From assembly GCA_930633495.1 (NCBI GenBank), contig CAKNFJ010000001.1:3743001-3807000 (forward strand): a stretch of 64,000 nt of DNA, given 5' to 3'. A program made the translations under genes and the position numbers. This stretch comes from Hyphomicrobiales bacterium (GTDB taxonomy: Bacteria > Pseudomonadota > Alphaproteobacteria > Rhizobiales > Beijerinckiaceae). Below, piece by piece: positions 39,273-49,500 of the stretch. Every line of letters begins with the position of its first letter. The stretch's first letter is position 1. Below the pieces are notes generated by a model that saw nothing but the letters and a program-made list of their open reading frames with translations, had not been told where the DNA came from and ran no database searches.

Positions 39273-39784
39273 GCCGTGCCGCCCGTCGTGAAGAGCCGAT
39301 GGGCCCGGCGCAGCACGTCCCCGAGTTCCCGCGTGGTGGCCAGCCCGCCGAGCTTCAGCGGATCGGCCCACATCACCTCGCCGGCCTCCGGCCCCGGCCG
39401 CGGCTCGCCCGCGAACCATTCTCCGACGAAGGAGGCGACCACGAAATGATGCGTCACGGCGCCGGCGGCGTCGCGGCCGAAGATCTCGACATGGCGGTTG
39501 AAGCCGAGGATGCGGGCGCTCACGCCGACCTCTTCTTCCAGTTCGCGCAGGGCTGCCTGTTCCAGCGTCTCGCCGGCCTCGACCTTGCCGCCCGGCAGCG
39601 ACCAGAGCTGGTCGGCCGGCGGTTTGGTGCGGGTCGCCAGCAACACCTTGCCGTTGCGGAAGACCGCGACCGAGGCGGCAAGCACCGGCCGCGCGGCGGA
39701 GCGGCCCGCGGCCGGGAAGCGGATCACCTGGCCGCTGCCGGCGCTCATGCTGCCGAACCGCGCGTCAAACGTGCTGCCCGCCAT
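39269..39784 (-). CDS. Nudix hydrolase
   Basis: A 171-residue protein with a complete Nudix box: GGKVEAGETLEQAALRELEE followed by EVGV. A strand SVAVFRNGKVLLATRTK precedes it, with PADQLWSLPGG leading into the box. Members of this group clean up modified nucleotides or dinucleoside polyphosphates. The exact substrate cannot be read. Two starts are possible: the ATG at 39784, which overlaps the end of the upstream SDR gene by 20 bp and has GGAG 9 bases before it, and an ATG at 39748. Confidence 0.88.
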   Translation of the reverse strand: MAGSTFDARFGSMSAGSGQVIRFPAAGRSAARPVLAASVAVFRNGKVLLATRTKPPADQLWSLPGGKVEAGETLEQAALRELEEEVGVSARILGFNRHVEIFGRDAAGAVTHHFVVASFVGEWFAGEPRPGPEAGEVMWADPLKLGGLATTRELGDVLRRAHRLFTTGGTA

Positions 39785-40541
39785 TGATGTGCAGCTCCGA
39801 ACCGGTGACGTAGCTCGAAGCGTCGGTGCAGAGGAAATAGATCGCCTTGGCGACTTCGTCGGTCTTGCCGAGCCGCTTCATCGGCAAGGTGGCGACGATC
39901 TTCTCCGTGCCCGGCGACAGGATCGCCGTGTCGATCTCGCCGGGCGAGATCGCGTTGACCCGGACGCCGAGGGGGCCGAAATCGGCCGCCATCTCGCGCG
40001 TCAGGCTGGCGAGCGCGGCTTTCGAGGTCGCATAGGCCGCCCCGGCGAAGGGATGGACGCGCGAGCCCGCGATCGAGGTGACGTTGACGATGGCGCCTTT
40101 CGCGGCGGTCAGCTCGTCCAGCAGCCCGCGCGCCAGCATGATCGGCGCGAAGAAATTGACCTGGAAGACCTTGTGCCAGTCGTTGAAGGAGGTGGAGGCT
40201 GCTCCCAACCGCTCGCCTTTCGGTCCTTTCGGCGAGATGCCGGCATTGTTGACCAGGGCGTGCAGCTTGCCGCCTTCGGTGGCGAGACGCTTCTTGATCT
40301 CGGCGATGCCGCGCATCGTGTCCTCGGGGTCGCCGAGGTCGATCTGGACATGATCGTCGGCGCCCGAGGGCCAGGGGCACTTTTCAGAGAAAGCCTGGCG
40401 CGAGCAGGAGAGGATGCGCCAGCCGGCCATGGCGAACTGCATCACCGTGGCGTGCCCGATGCCGCGGCTCGCCCCGGTCAGCAGCATGACCGGGCGCTTG
40501 CCGGCCTCGGTCTTCGGAAAATCGAACTTCGGCATCGCCAT
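39765..40541 (-). CDS. SDR family oxidoreductase
   Basis: A 258-residue classical short-chain dehydrogenase. The TGASRGIG cofactor loop is near residue 22, followed by NNAG, the catalytic Ser (VTSIAGS) and Y-A-T-S-K. An unusual insert PKGPKGERLGAAST follows NNAG. The substrate is unknown. The frame continues upstream to 40682, but the ATG at 40541 or 40535 precedes the conserved N-terminus. It follows pdxH by 13 bp, so the pdxH-SDR-Nudix-TIGR02301 genes probably form one transcript. Confidence 0.88.
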   Translation of the reverse strand: MAMPKFDFPKTEAGKRPVMLLTGASRGIGHATVMQFAMAGWRILSCSRQAFSEKCPWPSGADDHVQIDLGDPEDTMRGIAEIKKRLATEGGKLHALVNNAGISPKGPKGERLGAASTSFNDWHKVFQVNFFAPIMLARGLLDELTAAKGAIVNVTSIAGSRVHPFAGAAYATSKAALASLTREMAADFGPLGVRVNAISPGEIDTAILSPGTEKIVATLPMKRLGKTDEVAKAIYFLCTDASSYVTGSELHINGGQHV

Positions 40542-40554
40542 AGGGCTGGAATCC

Positions 40555-41169
40555 TCAGGGATAGAAGCGCGTCTTGGTCCAGGGCTCGCCGGCCGAGGCG
40601 CGGCGGAAGACGCTGCGGTCGTGCAGGCGGAAGGCGCCGTCGCGCCAGAACTCGATATAGAGCGGAGCGATGCGAAAGCCACGCCAATAAGGCGGGCGCG
40701 GAATCTCGCCGATGCCGAACTTCAACGTATAGGCGGCGACCGCCTTCTCGAGCGCGAAGCGGCTCTCCAACGGGCGCGACTGCTGCGAGGCCCAGGCGCC
40801 GATGCGGCTGTCGCGCGGGCGCGACTGGAAATAGGCATCCGATTCGGCATCGCTGACGAGGGCGACGGTCCCGCGGATGCGAACCTGCCGGCGCAGGCTC
40901 TTCCAGTGAAACAGCGCGGCGGCCTTCGGCTGGCCGAGCAGCTCCTCGCCCTTCTGGCTTTCGGTGTTGGTGTAGAAGACGAATCCGTCAGGTCCATGGC
41001 CTTTCAGCAGGACCATGCGGCTGTTGGGCAGGCCATCGGCATCGACCGTCGACAGCGCCATGCCGTTCGGGTCGTTCGGCTCGGACTTCGTCGCCTCGTC
41101 CAACCATTTCTGGAACAAGACGAAAGGCTCGTTTTCCTCGGTGAAGTCACCGCTCGTTAACGGTTGCAC
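40555..41169 (-). CDS. pdxH: Pyridoxamine 5'-phosphate oxidase
   Basis: PdxH converts PNP and PMP to the cofactor PLP with FMN. The 204-residue product has [23 protein letters not shown] (FMN-binding strands, in two blocks), the substrate segment [27 protein letters not shown], and the C-terminal signature with [13 protein letters not shown] and W-TKTRFYP. It heads the minus-strand block and is divergent from the lipoprotein gene across about 125 bp. Confidence 0.95.
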   Translation of the reverse strand: MQPLTSGDFTEENEPFVLFQKWLDEATKSEPNDPNGMALSTVDADGLPNSRMVLLKGHGPDGFVFYTNTESQKGEELLGQPKAAALFHWKSLRRQVRIRGTVALVSDAESDAYFQSRPRDSRIGAWASQQSRPLESRFALEKAVAAYTLKFGIGEIPRPPYWRGFRIAPLYIEFWRDGAFRLHDRSVFRRASAGEPWTKTRFYP

Positions 41170-41293
41170 GGTCTAATCCTCGGTCGATGGATAATGGGCG
41201 TTGGGCGAGCGCAAGGTGATCCGGTTTCGGACGGCTGGTTTATATAGGGCAGGGGCCGGAGCGTTCCAAAGCCTTACCTGTTGCGCAGCTCCC

Positions 41294-41749
41294 ATGCGCC
41301 CGCTGCTGGCGGCTGCGCTGCTGGCGCTGTTTTCGGCCGGCTGCTCGGTCTCCTTCCCGATCCTCGGGCTGTCGTCGAAGAGCGAGGACGAGGTCGTGGC
41401 GACATCCGCGATCCTGCCCTCGCGCAGCAGCGACAGATCCGCGGCTCTGGCCAGCCTGTCGAGCGAACTCGGCCCCGAGGACATGCGCCGCGCCGACGGC
41501 GCGATGAGTGTCGCGCTCGACCCGCAGGGCAACGGCGCTCCCGTCTCCTGGGACAATCCGCAGAGCGGCATCAAGGGCTCGTTCATTCCCGTTGGCGGGC
41601 CGTTCCTGCGTTCCGACGAGATCTGCCGCGCCTTCATCGCCAGCGTGCAGACGCAAGCACGGCCGGTGAAGCTGCAGGGGACCGCGTGCCGGCCCTCCGG
41701 CGGGGAGTGGGCCGTGAAGGACGTCTCCCCCTGGAAAGGCGTGAGCTGA
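41294..41749 (+). CDS. RT0821/Lpp0805-like surface lipoprotein
   Basis: A 151-residue lipoprotein. The signal is MRPLLAAALLALFSAGCS with the acylated Cys17 in a lipobox (FSAGC). A conserved C-terminal block (DNPQSGIKGSFIPVGGPF, ICRAFIASVQ, GTACRPSGGEWAV) resembles the RT0821/Lpp0805 family, related to 17-kDa surface antigens. Function is unknown. An upstream in-frame ATG at 41201 would add a non-signal extension, so 41294 was chosen. Confidence 0.82.
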   Translation: MRPLLAAALLALFSAGCSVSFPILGLSSKSEDEVVATSAILPSRSSDRSAALASLSSELGPEDMRRADGAMSVALDPQGNGAPVSWDNPQSGIKGSFIPVGGPFLRSDEICRAFIASVQTQARPVKLQGTACRPSGGEWAVKDVSPWKGVS

Positions 41750-41902
41750 GGGCCGGCGGGCGCTTGCCTTGACTTCGTGACAGGTGCAAAAGGGCGTCCG
41801 AGAGGTGTTGCGCTCGCGCCACACTGTCCCCACATAGACTAAAGCGGGCGGCTGGCGGCTTTGGCGCCGGCCGTCTGACTTTGCGTGGAAACGAGGTTTT
41901 GG

Positions 41903-42826
41903 ATGCGCGATCCCTATCAGGTTCTGGGCGTCGCCCGCGGCGCGAGCGAAGCGGAGATCAAGAAGGCCTTCCGCCGTCGCGCCAAGGAGCTGCATCCGGA
42001 CCGCAACCGCGACGATCCCAAGGCGCAGGACAAATTCGCCGAGCTGAACAGCGCCTACGAGATCATAGGCGACGAGGCCAAGCGCAAGCAGTTCGATCGC
42101 GGCGAGATCGATGCCGAGGGCAAGCCGAAATTCCAGGGCTTCGAAGGCATGGGCGCGGGTCGTGGCGGGCGCAGCGGCGGCTTCGAGTTCAATTTCGGCC
42201 AGGGCGGCCATCCGTTCGGGCGTGGTGGTGCGGGCGGCGGCGATGCCGGCTTCGATGCGTCGGACATCTTTTCCTCGCTCTTCGGCGAGCAGAGCCGGCG
42301 TGCGCGCGGGCGGCCCGAGCCGCAGAAGCCGCCGGAGCAGAGCTTCACGCTCGAGGTCGCGCTGGCCGAGGCCGCGAATGGCGGCACGCGCCGGGTCAAG
42401 CTGCCGACAGGGCGCGAGGTCGAGATCACGATTCCGGAAGGCGTCGGCGACGGCAAGGTGATGCGCCTGCGCGGGCTCGGCCAGACCGACCCGTTCTCGG
42501 GCGAAGCCGGCGACGTGATGATGACGATCAAAGTCAGGCCGGACCCGCGCTTCACGATCGACGGCAAGGATCTGCGCACCCGCGTCGCGGTGCCGCTGGC
42601 CAAGGCCGTGCTCGGCGGGCCGGTGCATGTCCCGACGCTGACCGGGGTCGTCGAGATGAACATCGCCCCGCTGACGGGCACGACCAAGCAATTCCGCCTG
42701 CGCGGCAAGGGGCTCAAGGGCGAGAAGGGGGCGGTCGGCGACCTCTTCGTCGCGATCGATATCGAGATGCCGGCCAGCGATGCCGAGCTGACGGCCTTGA
42801 TGAAGGCGCGCAGCGAGAACCATTGA
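41903..42826 (+). CDS. DnaJ/CbpA-like co-chaperone
   Basis: A 307-residue class B J-protein. The J domain (residues about 1-67) contains the HPD motif in [12 protein letters not shown] Gly/Phe-rich linker with [10 protein letters not shown] and AGGGDAGFD follows, then the two beta-barrel substrate domains ([30 protein letters not shown]). There is no CxxCxGxG zinc finger, so it is CbpA-like rather than DnaJ. It precedes fabI by about 165 bp. The upstream ATG at 41885 would add six residues. Confidence 0.92.
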   Translation: MRDPYQVLGVARGASEAEIKKAFRRRAKELHPDRNRDDPKAQDKFAELNSAYEIIGDEAKRKQFDRGEIDAEGKPKFQGFEGMGAGRGGRSGGFEFNFGQGGHPFGRGGAGGGDAGFDASDIFSSLFGEQSRRARGRPEPQKPPEQSFTLEVALAEAANGGTRRVKLPTGREVEITIPEGVGDGKVMRLRGLGQTDPFSGEAGDVMMTIKVRPDPRFTIDGKDLRTRVAVPLAKAVLGGPVHVPTLTGVVEMNIAPLTGTTKQFRLRGKGLKGEKGAVGDLFVAIDIEMPASDAELTALMKARSENH

Positions 42827-42993
42827 GCCGGCGGAGGAAAAACCGCCGCTCTCGCCCGGTCCGGAACGGGAAAATACCCCGGCTTCGGGCCGGATGCGCG
42901 ATTCATCCGGGGAGACCGGCGTCAAAAGCGGTTCCCGTTTCCCTGCGACTGTTCTAAGAGACCGTCCTTCATCGTTCAGTCCGCGGGTCCCCC

Positions 42994-43833
42994 ATGCCTG
43001 ATTCCAACGCCGTTTCGCCGACCGCCAATCTCCTCAAGGGCAAGCGCGGGCTCGTGATGGGCGTCGCGAACAATCGCTCCATCGCCTGGGGCATCGCCAA
43101 GGCGGCCGCGGATGCCGGCGCCGAGCTCGCCTTCACCTATCAGGGCGACGCGCTGAAGAAGCGGGTCGAGCCGCTGGCGAAGGAGCTCGGCGGCCATGTC
43201 GTCGGGCATTGCGACGTCACCGACGGCGCCACGATCGACGCGGTCTTCGCCGAGATCGAGAAGCTCTGGGGCAAGCTCGACTTCGTCGTGCATTGCATCG
43301 CCTTCTCCGACAAGGACGAATTGACCGGCCGCTATGTCGAGACCAGCGAGGCGAACTTCACCAAGTCGCTGCTGATCTCCTGCTACTCCTTCACCGCCGT
43401 CACCCAGCGCGCCGAGAAGCTGATGACCGATGGCGGCTCCATGCTGACGCTGACCTATTACGGCGCCGAGAAGTGGATGCCGCACTACAACGTCATGGGC
43501 GTCGCCAAGGCCGCGCTCGAATCGAGCGTGCAGTATCTCGCCGCCGATCTCGGCCCCTCGAAGATCCGCGTCAATGCGATCTCTGCCGGGCCGATCAAGA
43601 CGCTCGCGGCCTCCGGCATCGGCGATTTCCGCTATATCTTGCGCTGGAACGAGTACAATTCGCCGCTGCGCCGCACCGTCACGATCGAGGAGGTCGGCGA
43701 GACGGCGGTGTTCCTCGTCTCCGACATGTCGCGCGGCATCACCGGCGAGATCATGCATGTCGATGCCGGCTATCATGTCGTCGGCATGAAAGTGCCGACA
43801 GCGCCGGATATCTCCCTCGACAAGGGCGAGTGA
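42994..43833 (+). CDS. fabI: Enoyl-ACP reductase FabI
   Basis: FabI reduces the trans-2-enoyl-ACP double bond in fatty-acid elongation. The 279-residue product has VMGVANNRSIAWGIA (the FabI cofactor loop), CDVTDGATID, SLLISCYSFTAVTQRA, the catalytic Tyr in SMLTLTYYGAEKWMPHYNVMGVAK (Tyr and Lys around N-V-M-G-V-A-K), and INPAL-like AISAGPIKTLAASGI, all given here in short blocks. It is the target class of triclosan. It is a single gene with the J-protein upstream and fol genes facing it. Confidence 0.96.
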   Translation: MPDSNAVSPTANLLKGKRGLVMGVANNRSIAWGIAKAAADAGAELAFTYQGDALKKRVEPLAKELGGHVVGHCDVTDGATIDAVFAEIEKLWGKLDFVVHCIAFSDKDELTGRYVETSEANFTKSLLISCYSFTAVTQRAEKLMTDGGSMLTLTYYGAEKWMPHYNVMGVAKAALESSVQYLAADLGPSKIRVNAISAGPIKTLAASGIGDFRYILRWNEYNSPLRRTVTIEEVGETAVFLVSDMSRGITGEIMHVDAGYHVVGMKVPTAPDISLDKGE

Positions 43834-43883
43834 GCCGGAGCGTTTTTGAGTGAGGCGGGCTTGGTTCGCCTGAGGAATGCGCT

Positions 43884-44399
43884 TTACCCGGCCAGCAAGG
43901 TCTTCAAACGATCCGTCGCGGCATCGTCGCGGCGGATCGTTTCGTCCGTGGCTTCTGCAAGCAGCTCGGTCACGGTCCGCCCGCCGATCCGGCGTTGCGG
44001 GAGGATCTCGGCCAGCGGCACCAGCACGAAGGCGCGCTCAGGGATGCGCGGGTGCGGAATCTGCAGGCGGGCCTGGTCGATGACGGCATCGCCATAGGTC
44101 AGGATGTCGATGTCGAGCGTACGCGGTCCCCAGCGTTCGCGGCGCTCTCGGCCGCCGGCCCGCTCCAGCTCGAGGCAGAAGGCGAGGAGGTCCTGCGGGG
44201 CGAGCGAGGTCTCGACCAGCGCGGCCATGTTCAGGAATTCCGGCTGATCGGTCTTGCCCCAGGGAGGGGTGCGATAGATGCAGGAGAGCCGGCCGAGCGC
44301 GATGGCCGGATGATCGCGCAGCCCGCGCAAGGCAGCCGCGAAGGCGGCGACCGGATCGCCGAGATTGCCGCCGAAGGCGAGCGCGGCCTCAATTTTCAC
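43884..44399 (-). CDS. folK: HPPK (2-amino-4-hydroxy-6-hydroxymethyldihydropteridine pyrophosphokinase)
   Basis: FolK transfers pyrophosphate from ATP to 6-hydroxymethyl-7,8-dihydropterin. The 171-residue product contains LAFGGNLGDP, the substrate loops around SCIYRTPPWG, ERAGGRERRERWGPRTLDIDIL (the Asp-rich metal motif in DIDIL) and IPHPRIPERAFVLVPLAEI. It overlaps folB by 11 bp. The set order is folP-folB-folK on the minus strand. Confidence 0.96.
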   Translation of the reverse strand: MKIEAALAFGGNLGDPVAAFAAALRGLRDHPAIALGRLSCIYRTPPWGKTDQPEFLNMAALVETSLAPQDLLAFCLELERAGGRERRERWGPRTLDIDILTYGDAVIDQARLQIPHPRIPERAFVLVPLAEILPQRRIGGRTVTELLAEATDETIRRDDAATDRLKTLLAG

Positions 44400-44763
44400 G
44401 CTGGAACCTCAGCTGGATGCCGACCGAGCCGAGCGTCGCGGGAATCGGTGGGGCCGGCTTGCACAGCGTGACCATGACACCATCGACCGAGGGGAAGGCG
44501 TCGAGGATCGCCACGGCGACGGCGCGCGCCGCGCCTTCGAGGAGATGGTAGCGGCGGGCGGTGAAGGCGTCGCTGGCGATGGCGACGACCCGGCCGTAGT
44601 CGACCGTGTCGGCAAGGTGATCGCTGGCGGCGGCGGCGCGCAGATCGACGTCGAGCGCGATGTCGAGGACGAAGCGCTGGCCCAGCCGCTCCTCCTCCGA
44701 GAAGAAGCCGTGATAGGCGTAGATATCGAGCTTCTCGATCAGAATACGGCCGGTTTCGCTCAC
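44389..44763 (-). CDS. folB: Dihydroneopterin aldolase
   Basis: FolB cleaves 7,8-dihydroneopterin to 6-hydroxymethyldihydropterin and glycolaldehyde. The 124-residue product has IEKLDIYAYHGFFSEEERLGQRF with the YAYHGFF start, DTVDYGRVVAIASDAF, LLEGAARAVAVAILD, and a C-terminal VMVTLCKPAPPI. It overlaps folP by 4 bp and folK by 11 bp, so the three pterin genes are coupled. Confidence 0.95.
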   Translation of the reverse strand: MSETGRILIEKLDIYAYHGFFSEEERLGQRFVLDIALDVDLRAAAASDHLADTVDYGRVVAIASDAFTARRYHLLEGAARAVAVAILDAFPSVDGVMVTLCKPAPPIPATLGSVGIQLRFQREN

Positions 44764-45602
44764 AGCTCTGCCTTCGTCTTGTCCTCGATCGCGGCCCAGG
44801 TCTTCAGCGCGTCGATATGCGGCGCGACGTCATGGACGCGGATGATGGCGGCGCCGCGGCTGGCGCCGTAGAGATGGGCGGCGATGCTGGCGGCGAGCCG
44901 CTCGGCCGGGACCGTGCGCCCGGTGACGAGACCGAGGGTCGATTTGCGCGAGGCGCCGAGCAGGACCGGACAGCCGAGCGCGCTCAGCCTGTCGAGATGG
45001 CGGATCAGGTCGAGATTCTGGCGCGCGGTCTTGCCGAAGCCGATGCCGGGATCGACGACGATCTGATTGTGCGCCACGCCGGCCTGCGTCGCGATCGCGA
45101 TCGAGCGTTCGAGGAAGCGCAGCACCTCGTCGAAGATGTCGAGCGCGGCATCCACCGTCTCGCGGTTGTGCATCAGGATGATCGGCGCGCCGGCACGGGC
45201 CGCCACCGCGGCGATGCGCGGATCGCGCTGGGCGCCCCAGACGTCGTTGACGATCGAGGCGCCTGCGGCGAGCGCGGCTTCGGCCACCTCGGCCTTGTAG
45301 CTGTCGATCGAGATCGGGGCGTCGATCCGCTCCTTCAACCGGGCGATCACCGGCAGCACGCGCGCGGCTTCCGTCTCTGCATCGACGGCTGCGTGGCCGG
45401 GGCGGGTCGATTCGCCGCCGACATCGACGATGGCCGCGCCTTCCGCAGCGAGCTGCGCGCCATGAGAGACCGCCGCTTCGGTGCCGGCGTGCAGGCCGCC
45501 ATCCGAAAAGGAATCGGGCGTGACGTTGACGATGCCCATGACGAGCGGCTGCGCATCGAGCGCGAGGCTGCGGCCATTGGGCAAGGTGAGGGTGTGGGGC
45601 AT
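44760..45602 (-). CDS. folP: Dihydropteroate synthase
   Basis: FolP joins 6-hydroxymethyl-dihydropterin pyrophosphate with p-aminobenzoate; it is the sulfonamide target. The 280-residue product has MGIVNVTPDSFSDGG, GGESTRPG, a substrate-binding ISIDSYKAEVAEAA segment and DPGIGFGKTARQN followed by LLGASRKS. The start chosen (MPHTLTLPNG) begins 5 residues before the first strand. A longer in-frame form exists upstream. Head of folP-folB-folK, divergent from the histidine phosphatase gene. Confidence 0.95.
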   Translation of the reverse strand: MPHTLTLPNGRSLALDAQPLVMGIVNVTPDSFSDGGLHAGTEAAVSHGAQLAAEGAAIVDVGGESTRPGHAAVDAETEAARVLPVIARLKERIDAPISIDSYKAEVAEAALAAGASIVNDVWGAQRDPRIAAVAARAGAPIILMHNRETVDAALDIFDEVLRFLERSIAIATQAGVAHNQIVVDPGIGFGKTARQNLDLIRHLDRLSALGCPVLLGASRKSTLGLVTGRTVPAERLAASIAAHLYGASRGAAIIRVHDVAPHIDALKTWAAIEDKTKAEL

Positions 45603-45753
45603 GCGGTTCCGACAGTGACTGAGCATGGGCGCTATACACAGCCCGTGTAAATTCGGCCACAGAAAGCGGCCGATCGTCGCCATGGAGCGAATGCATGGGT
45701 TCCAGTCGCCTTCGGCTTTTGACGTCGGCGGCGCCAGCGTGCAGAAGCCGGGC

Positions 45754-46350
45754 ATGGTTCCGCTTTCGCTTCCGCACCGCCTCATCCTCGTTCGCCATGG
45801 CGAGACCGACTGGAATCGCGAGGGGCGCCTGCAGGGCGGGCAGGACATTCCGCTGAACGAGCTCGGCCGCAGGCAGGCCGCCGAAGCTGCCGGGCGCCTC
45901 AAGACGCTGGAGCCCGCCTATGCCGGGCTCGACTACATAGCCTCGCCGATGCAGCGGGCGCGGGAGACGATGGACATCCTGCGCCGCGAACTCGCCTTAC
46001 CGGAGGGCGCCTATGCGATCGACGAACGCTTGCGGGAGCTGACCTTCGGCGAGTGGGAAGGTTTCACCTGGCGCGATATCCGCAAGGCCGAGCGTGAGCA
46101 GGCGCATCTGCGCGAACGCGACAAATGGGGCTTCGTGCCGCCCGGCGGCGAGAGCTATCGCATGCTGGCCGAGCGCGTCCGCCCGGTGCTCGAAGGCCTG
46201 CAACGCGAGACGGTGATCGTCAGCCATGGCGGCGTGGCGCGGGCTGTGCTGGCGCTGGTCGGAGCGGTGGCGCCGCGCGAGGCCTCGATGGTCGAGATCT
46301 GGCAGGGCAAGCTTCTCGTCGTGACCGGAAACAGGGCCGACTGGCTCTGA
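45754..46350 (+). CDS. Histidine phosphatase family protein
   Basis: A 198-residue phosphoglycerate-mutase-like phosphatase. The catalytic motif RHGETDWNREGRLQGG lies near residues 13-28 and the second His is in IVSHGGVARAV near residue 157. Other landmarks are ASPMQRARET and LRELTFGEWEG. The substrate is unknown and the family includes alpha-ribazole phosphatases and broad phosphomonoesterases. The frame continues upstream to 45625, with possible ATGs at 45682 and 45691. The 45754 start was chosen because it begins near the catalytic core. Confidence 0.85.
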   Translation: MVPLSLPHRLILVRHGETDWNREGRLQGGQDIPLNELGRRQAAEAAGRLKTLEPAYAGLDYIASPMQRARETMDILRRELALPEGAYAIDERLRELTFGEWEGFTWRDIRKAEREQAHLRERDKWGFVPPGGESYRMLAERVRPVLEGLQRETVIVSHGGVARAVLALVGAVAPREASMVEIWQGKLLVVTGNRADWL

Positions 46351-46597
46351 GCGAGCCAGCGGCCGGCCGCGTCGCCGGTCTGCATTCATCGCTGGTTCAC
46401 GCGTGATTCGGCAGGGAGAATGTGCTAGCAAGGCGTCGTGACGCGGCGGCCTGCCCGGCCGGGGGGCTCACGCGGATATCGCGGCGCGGAAGCGACGATT
46501 CCGGTTTTCTTCATAAGGTGCGTGATAAGGCGCCATGCGGCTGGAGGCAGGAGCTGCCACGGCGTCAGGAACGGGCCTTTCAGCGCAGCGGGGCGCG

Positions 46598-49500
46598 ATG
46601 AACGATATGACGAAGCCGCCGGCGGCGTCTGATGCGGCCGGCGCTGATCGCCTCGCCATGCTGGCCGGCGAGAAACGCCCCGATCTGATCCGCGACGAGG
46701 TTCTGGCCGAGATTTTCGCGGCGACCGTTGCCACGCGGCCCGATCATGCGGCGCTGACCGATCGCGCGCACAGCCTCAGCTATGCCGAGGTCTGGGCGCT
46801 GGCCGGGAAGCAGGCGCGGAGCCTGCAGCTCGCCGGTGTCGGCCCGGGCGACATGGTCGGGCTGTGGATGCCGCGCGGCATCGAACTGCTCGTCGCGCAG
46901 ATCGCGATCACACGCGCGGGCGCAGCCTGGGTGCCCTTCGATGCCGAAGCCCCGGTCGAGCGCATCGCGACCTGCCTCGACGACGCGGCTGCCAAGGGCA
47001 TCGTCACCTGCGCCGGCTGGGCCGGCCGGGCGGAGGCGATCGAGCGGATCGTGTGGACGCCCGAGGGCCTCGCCGCAGGGTCCGATGCAACCGAGCCGCC
47101 GACGCGGCCAGTCGGCTTGACCAAGGACCACCCGGCCTATCTGATCTACACTTCGGGCTCGACGGGCACGCCGAAGGCGATCGTCATCAGCCACCGCAAT
47201 ATCTGCCATTTCCTGCGCTCGGGGAACGCGCTTTACGGCATCGGCCCGGAGGATGTGGTCTTCCAGGGCGCCTCGGTCGCGTTCGATCTGTCGATGGAGG
47301 AGATCTGGACGCCCTATCTCGTCGGCGCGACGCTGTTCGTCGCCTCGCCGGAGATGATGGGCGATGCCGAGAAGCTGCCCGCGATCCTCGACGAGGCCGG
47401 CGTCACCGTCATCGACACCGTGCCGACGCTGCTCGGCATCCTGCCTGCCGACGTGCCGTCGCTGAAGCTGATCCTGCTCGGCGGCGAGGCGCTTCCGCCC
47501 GCGATCGTGCAGAAATGGTCGAAGCCGGGCCGGCGCATCCTCAACACCTACGGCCCGACCGAAGCGACCGTGGTCGCGACGGCGGCCGAGGTCGTCCCCG
47601 GCGAGATCGTCACCATCGGCAAGCCGATTCCGAACTACACCGCCTATGTCGTCAGCGAGGATCTGCGGCTGCTGCATCCGGGCGAGCAGGGCGAACTGCT
47701 GATCGGCGGGCCGGGCGTCGCCAAGGGCTATCACGGCCGCCCGGAGCTGACCGCCGAGAAGTTCATCGCCAATCCCTTCGCCGGGGTCGCCGGCGAGGGA
47801 GATCCGGTGCTCTACCGTTCGGGCGATGCGGTCAGCCTCGACGAGAACCGCAACATCGTCTTCCACGGCCGCATCGACGACCAGGTCAAGATCCGCGGCT
47901 TCCGCGTCGAACTCGGCGAGATCGAATCGAAGCTGGCCGACGAGCCCGGCGTCGGGCAGGCGGCCGTCGTGCTGCGGACCGATGACGGCATCGAGCGGCT
48001 GGTCGCCTTCGTCGTGGCCGAGCCGGGCGTGGCGGTGGACGGCGGGGCGCTGCGAGCGGCGCTGCGCGAGAAGCTGCCGCCTTATATGGTGCCGGCGCAT
48101 TTCGAGGCGGTCGGCTCGCTGCCGCGCATGGTGTCCGGCAAGGTCGACCGCAAGATGCTCAAGGCGGCGCCGCTGACGGCGCCGAGCGCCGATGGCGAGC
48201 AGGAGCCGCCGCGCAACGAGACGGAAGCCGTTCTGCTCGACGCCGCGAAGCGCGTGCTCGGCGCGGCCAGCCTGCCGCTGGAGGCGGATTTCTTCGTCGA
48301 TCTCGGCGGGCATTCTCTGCTGGCGGCGCGCTTCATCTCGATCGTGCGCGAGACGCCGGCCTATGCCGGCATCACCCTGCAGGACGTCTATGGCGCCCGC
48401 ACCTTGCGCGCCATGGCGGCCCTGCTCGACGAGCGGGGCGCCGCGACGGCGGAGGATCTTTCGTTCACGCCGCCGCCCTTCCTGCGCCGTTTCCTCTGCG
48501 GGCTGGCACAGGCTGCGGTTCTGCCGGTCATCATCGGCCTGTCGACGGCGCAGTGGCTCGGCGTCTTCGTCACCTACATGATCCTCTCGGGCGAGGATCT
48601 GCCGCTGCTCGGCCAGATCGCCGCGCTGCTCGGCGTCTACATCATGATCATTCTCGCGACCGGCCTGATCGCCATCGCGCTGAAATGGATCGTGCTGGGC
48701 CGGACCAAGCCGGGAATCTACCCCCTCTGGGGCGTCTATTATTTCCGCTGGTGGTTCGCGGCGCGCGTCGCCGGGCTCGTCCACATCAAATGGCTGCAGG
48801 GCACGCCGGTGATGCGCTTCTACTGGCGCCTGCTCGGCGCCAGGGTCGGGCGCGACGTCATCATCTCAGACTACGAGGCGGGCGCCGTCGACCTGATCGA
48901 GATCGGCGACGGCACGAGCTTCGGCTCCAAGACCACCTTCGCCAATGGCGAGGCGATCGGCGACAAGCTGATCATCGGCCGCATCACCATCGGCAAGGAC
49001 GTCTCGGCCGGGGCCTCCGTCGTGCTCGGCCATGGCTCGGTCATCGGCGACCATGCCGAGATCGGCGATCTCACGGCCATCCCGCCCGGCGCCCATATCG
49101 GAGAGGCGGAGATCTGGGACGGCACGCCCGGCCGGAAGATCGGAACGGTCGATGTCGCTTCCCTGCCGCCGCTGGCCGAAGCCTCGCCGGCGCGACGCGC
49201 CCTGATGACCATGTTCTACATCCTAATGCTGGTGGTGCTGCCGCCGGTCAGCCTGCTGCCGATCTTCCCGGCCTTCTGGCTGTTCGACAAGATCGACTAC
49301 TTCATCGCCGGCTGGACCGAGATCAGCTATCTCTGGTTCCTGCCGATCCTGACCTGGCCGACCGCGATCGGCCTCATCGCCTTCACCGTGCTGCTGATGG
49401 CGGGGCTGCGCTGGCTCATCCTGCCGCGCGTCACCTCCGGCTCCTATTCGATCCATTCCGGCTTCTATGCCCGCAAATGGACGGTGGCGCTGGCGACGGA

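Noticed and set aside
46580..48784. 734-residue minus-strand open frame antisense to the Pls-like gene
   Set aside because: It has no family motifs and a highly biased composition. It mirrors the adenylation domain on the plus strand.
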